Position numbers and translations under genes: made by a program. This document shows positions 57,101 through 60,100 of a stretch of 64,000 nt of DNA, in pieces (the first letter of the stretch is position 1; each line of letters opens with the position of its first letter). The stretch comes from Aspidapion aeneum (taxonomy: Eukaryota > Arthropoda > Insecta > Coleoptera > Brentidae). The DNA lies in the NCBI GenBank assembly GCA_963576565.1, contig OY755046.1:61669471-61733470 (forward strand), given 5' to 3'. Under the pieces are notes generated by a model. That model was not told the DNA's origin. It saw nothing but the letters and a program-made list of their open reading frames with translations, and made no database searches.

Positions 57101-60100
57101 GCAAAATTTAGTTCTCTTAGAGAAAGAAAACTTGCATCCTAAGGAGCACGTGCATCAGTTTGATATATGGTTTACGGACAAATCGGGGTTTGCGAAAAGG
57201 GCCTAGTCGCTAGACCAAAAATGGTCTCGCTACAACTACTACTACTATTCAATTATTGATTCAATTTTATTCAAATATTTATTATATTATTCAAATTTTG
57301 AATTACATCTTTATTTGTATCTTGAAGGATTGAAATCATGGGAGTCGAAACTCGAAAAACCTTTATAGGCGCCATCTTGGTAGGATTAATGGAGAAAACC
57401 ACCGACGTCAAAGTGATGAAAGCCATCACGAAGATGTTGGAGGAATGGATGAAGAACAAGCATCTGCCTGGTTTGAATACCATGACGCCTGGCAACAGGG
57501 AAAAGACTTTGCTCAGTCAGGCCCCTAGTTCTAGAGAAAAGTCGATTTTGTTGGTTAAAATGATGCAATACGTCGAAAAAAGGTAAATTGTACACATGTA
57601 GATAGTAACTATATCAGTAGAAGTAATGATATTGTCACGCTTAACGGTTTTACAAGCCTTCAGGGCGCTAATTCCCCGTCGCCTTCTAAGACCGTACAAT
57701 TTTGTTTTTTCCCCCCTGACCACTTTTAACGACCGGATTGTGTCAACAGGGTTGGCACAAGCCGCGACGGTTACCGGGTCCTTCGGGATCGTTCCCTTAA
57801 AAGCGAAAGATCCAGGGACTAAAAACGCCGTCCAGTGAAAACAGGATATTGGTAGTACAAATGGTTATAATGCTTAACTTTGGGTTACACAATAATAATT
57901 AGGGTAATTTACTCCTTGACTCGGCTATTCTTTAGGAACACTTATCGCCCTCTCGATTTTTCTGCCTTCGGCCACTTGACATGCTTCTTGGCCCCCAAAA
58001 ACTGAATGCCACGACCCCCCAAAAAGCCACCGTCACGTTCTCCGTTCCGCTTCCACGTCCGTCCTTTTGCGTGACAGCTCACTTTCACGTCTCGCAAAAG
58101 TCCAGTACGTCAACGTTCTATTGGTCAATTCACGCAAACCCCGAAATAACTTCGATTTCTGCAGGGTCAGCGTAACCTAGTTTTTGGCCTAGGAACCCAG
58201 AGCAACGAACTCATTACGATGTTTGCGTAATTGTTTAGATTAACTGCGTCACCCAAAAATTCCACATGCAATTTATAACTTTGAAGGAATATTAAATGCC
58301 TTTTTGGGATAATCGTCACAATATACTACCATAGCCAGACCCACAGCCAATACCTGTCCTCTGTGCGCTTCGGTAAAGTAAAGGGAGGAAATTTAAGACA
58401 CCGACTGTTTTCCCTAGCGCAGCGAACTTTTCTTTTAACAGTTTGTTAAAGAAATCGAAAGAATCGAAGAAGTCGTACATAAAATATCGAAAATTTAGAC
58501 GATAACTACGAATCATCCTTTTTCTCAAGTTTGTTTTATTATATTTAATGCCGTGTCTAATTTTGCCGTTGTTTCCAAAGCAGGCTTCATTTTTCGATTT
58601 TTTTCCAACGGCACGGCGAAAGGAAGGGTAATGTTTTTCGATTGTTGCATGTAAGTAAATATGTATGTTTGTGTCACGCCAGAGGCTAAACGGCTGAACT
58701 GATTTTGACAAAAAAGGTGTCGTTGAATTGCTACTGATCCCGAAGTTGCTATAGGCTATATTTTTTTAAACAGGAGTCAACATGGCGGTCTTCAGACGCC
58801 ATTTTGTTACACGATGTAGACTTTAAAGCATACAAATTATCTAAATTTCAGGCGATTTTATTGAAATTCCTTTGATTACCCACTGCAAAGGTCCTCTAAT
58901 TTGCTGTCGTTACTTTGTAGTCCTCCCTGCTCCTACCCATCTCCCTTCCTGTCATTCCCCCCACCCTATTTAAAAACCATATTCGCATAATTTTATCAAA
59001 TATAGAACGATTTCAAAAGTTCTTTCTGCACACGCTTGAAGACTTTTTTTAACATCATTTTACCAGTTTCCCCTCTCTCTTTTCTCCCCTCCCTCCTTAT
59101 TAGTAATAGTTGTAGCTATACCTTTCACAAATATAGGGCGATTCCAAAAATTCTTTCTGCACACGCACTTTTTCCAACATCATTTTACTAGTTTCCCCCT
59201 TCCTCGCCCTCGCTTCTCTCCATCCTCCTATTAGTAATAGTTGTAGCTATACCTTTCACAAATTTAGAGCGATTTTTTTCGACACCATTTTACTAGTTTC
59301 CTCCTCTCGCTCCTCTCCCCCACCTTCACTCAATGGAAGGTAACAGTGATCGCGTCTGTAGAAAAACTACACGTTCTTTTTGTCAAAAAATAAATTGTAA
59401 ATGCATGTAGTACCTAACTGCTAAATTTACTTGTAACTACTAGTCGTAGTTGGGTACAATATTACCCAATAACCTGATTCACAAAAATACAAAACTGTAT
59501 AATTTCTTAAGCGCGCTTTGGGCGTCAAAGTGAAAAGTGGAAGCATGTCCTACATTATAGGTATACCTATCAATTTTGTACCCAACTGCGACTAGTAGGT
59601 ACAGGTTAATTTTAGCAGTTGGGTGTTATTTATTCTTCTTTTTAATTTATTTTTAAAAAAAATTTATTCAGGTTCCCAGATGACAACGAGTTAAATGGCC
59701 AATTCCTCGAACTAGTACACTACGTTTACACGGACAAGACGCTAAAACAAACCGAACTGATTTCCAAACTTGAACCAGCATTTTTATCCGGATTAAGGTG
59801 TTCACAACCCCATATTAGAGCCAAGTTTTTCAAAGTAAGACTCTTGTTTCTTTATTAATTAGCTAAATTTTCCTAATTCTTTGTTTTACACAAGTTCAAC
59901 ACTTCAAGATATTGAAGTAGCTCATTATGATTCAAAAATTCCTTTTATAGATTAATTGACAAGTTAAGGATATACAGGCTGTCAAAATAACCTCCCACTA
60001 ACCCTAACCAAAATTGGAAAAATATTCTAATTTTTTAAACTTTTTTTGATTACTGAAACTTATTATTATATGTCTTACCAGAGGCCTCCTTTTAATATCA

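Noticed and set aside
58316..58711. Minus-strand 131-codon frame
   Set aside because: Crosses a repeat boundary; no domain or conserved motif seen.
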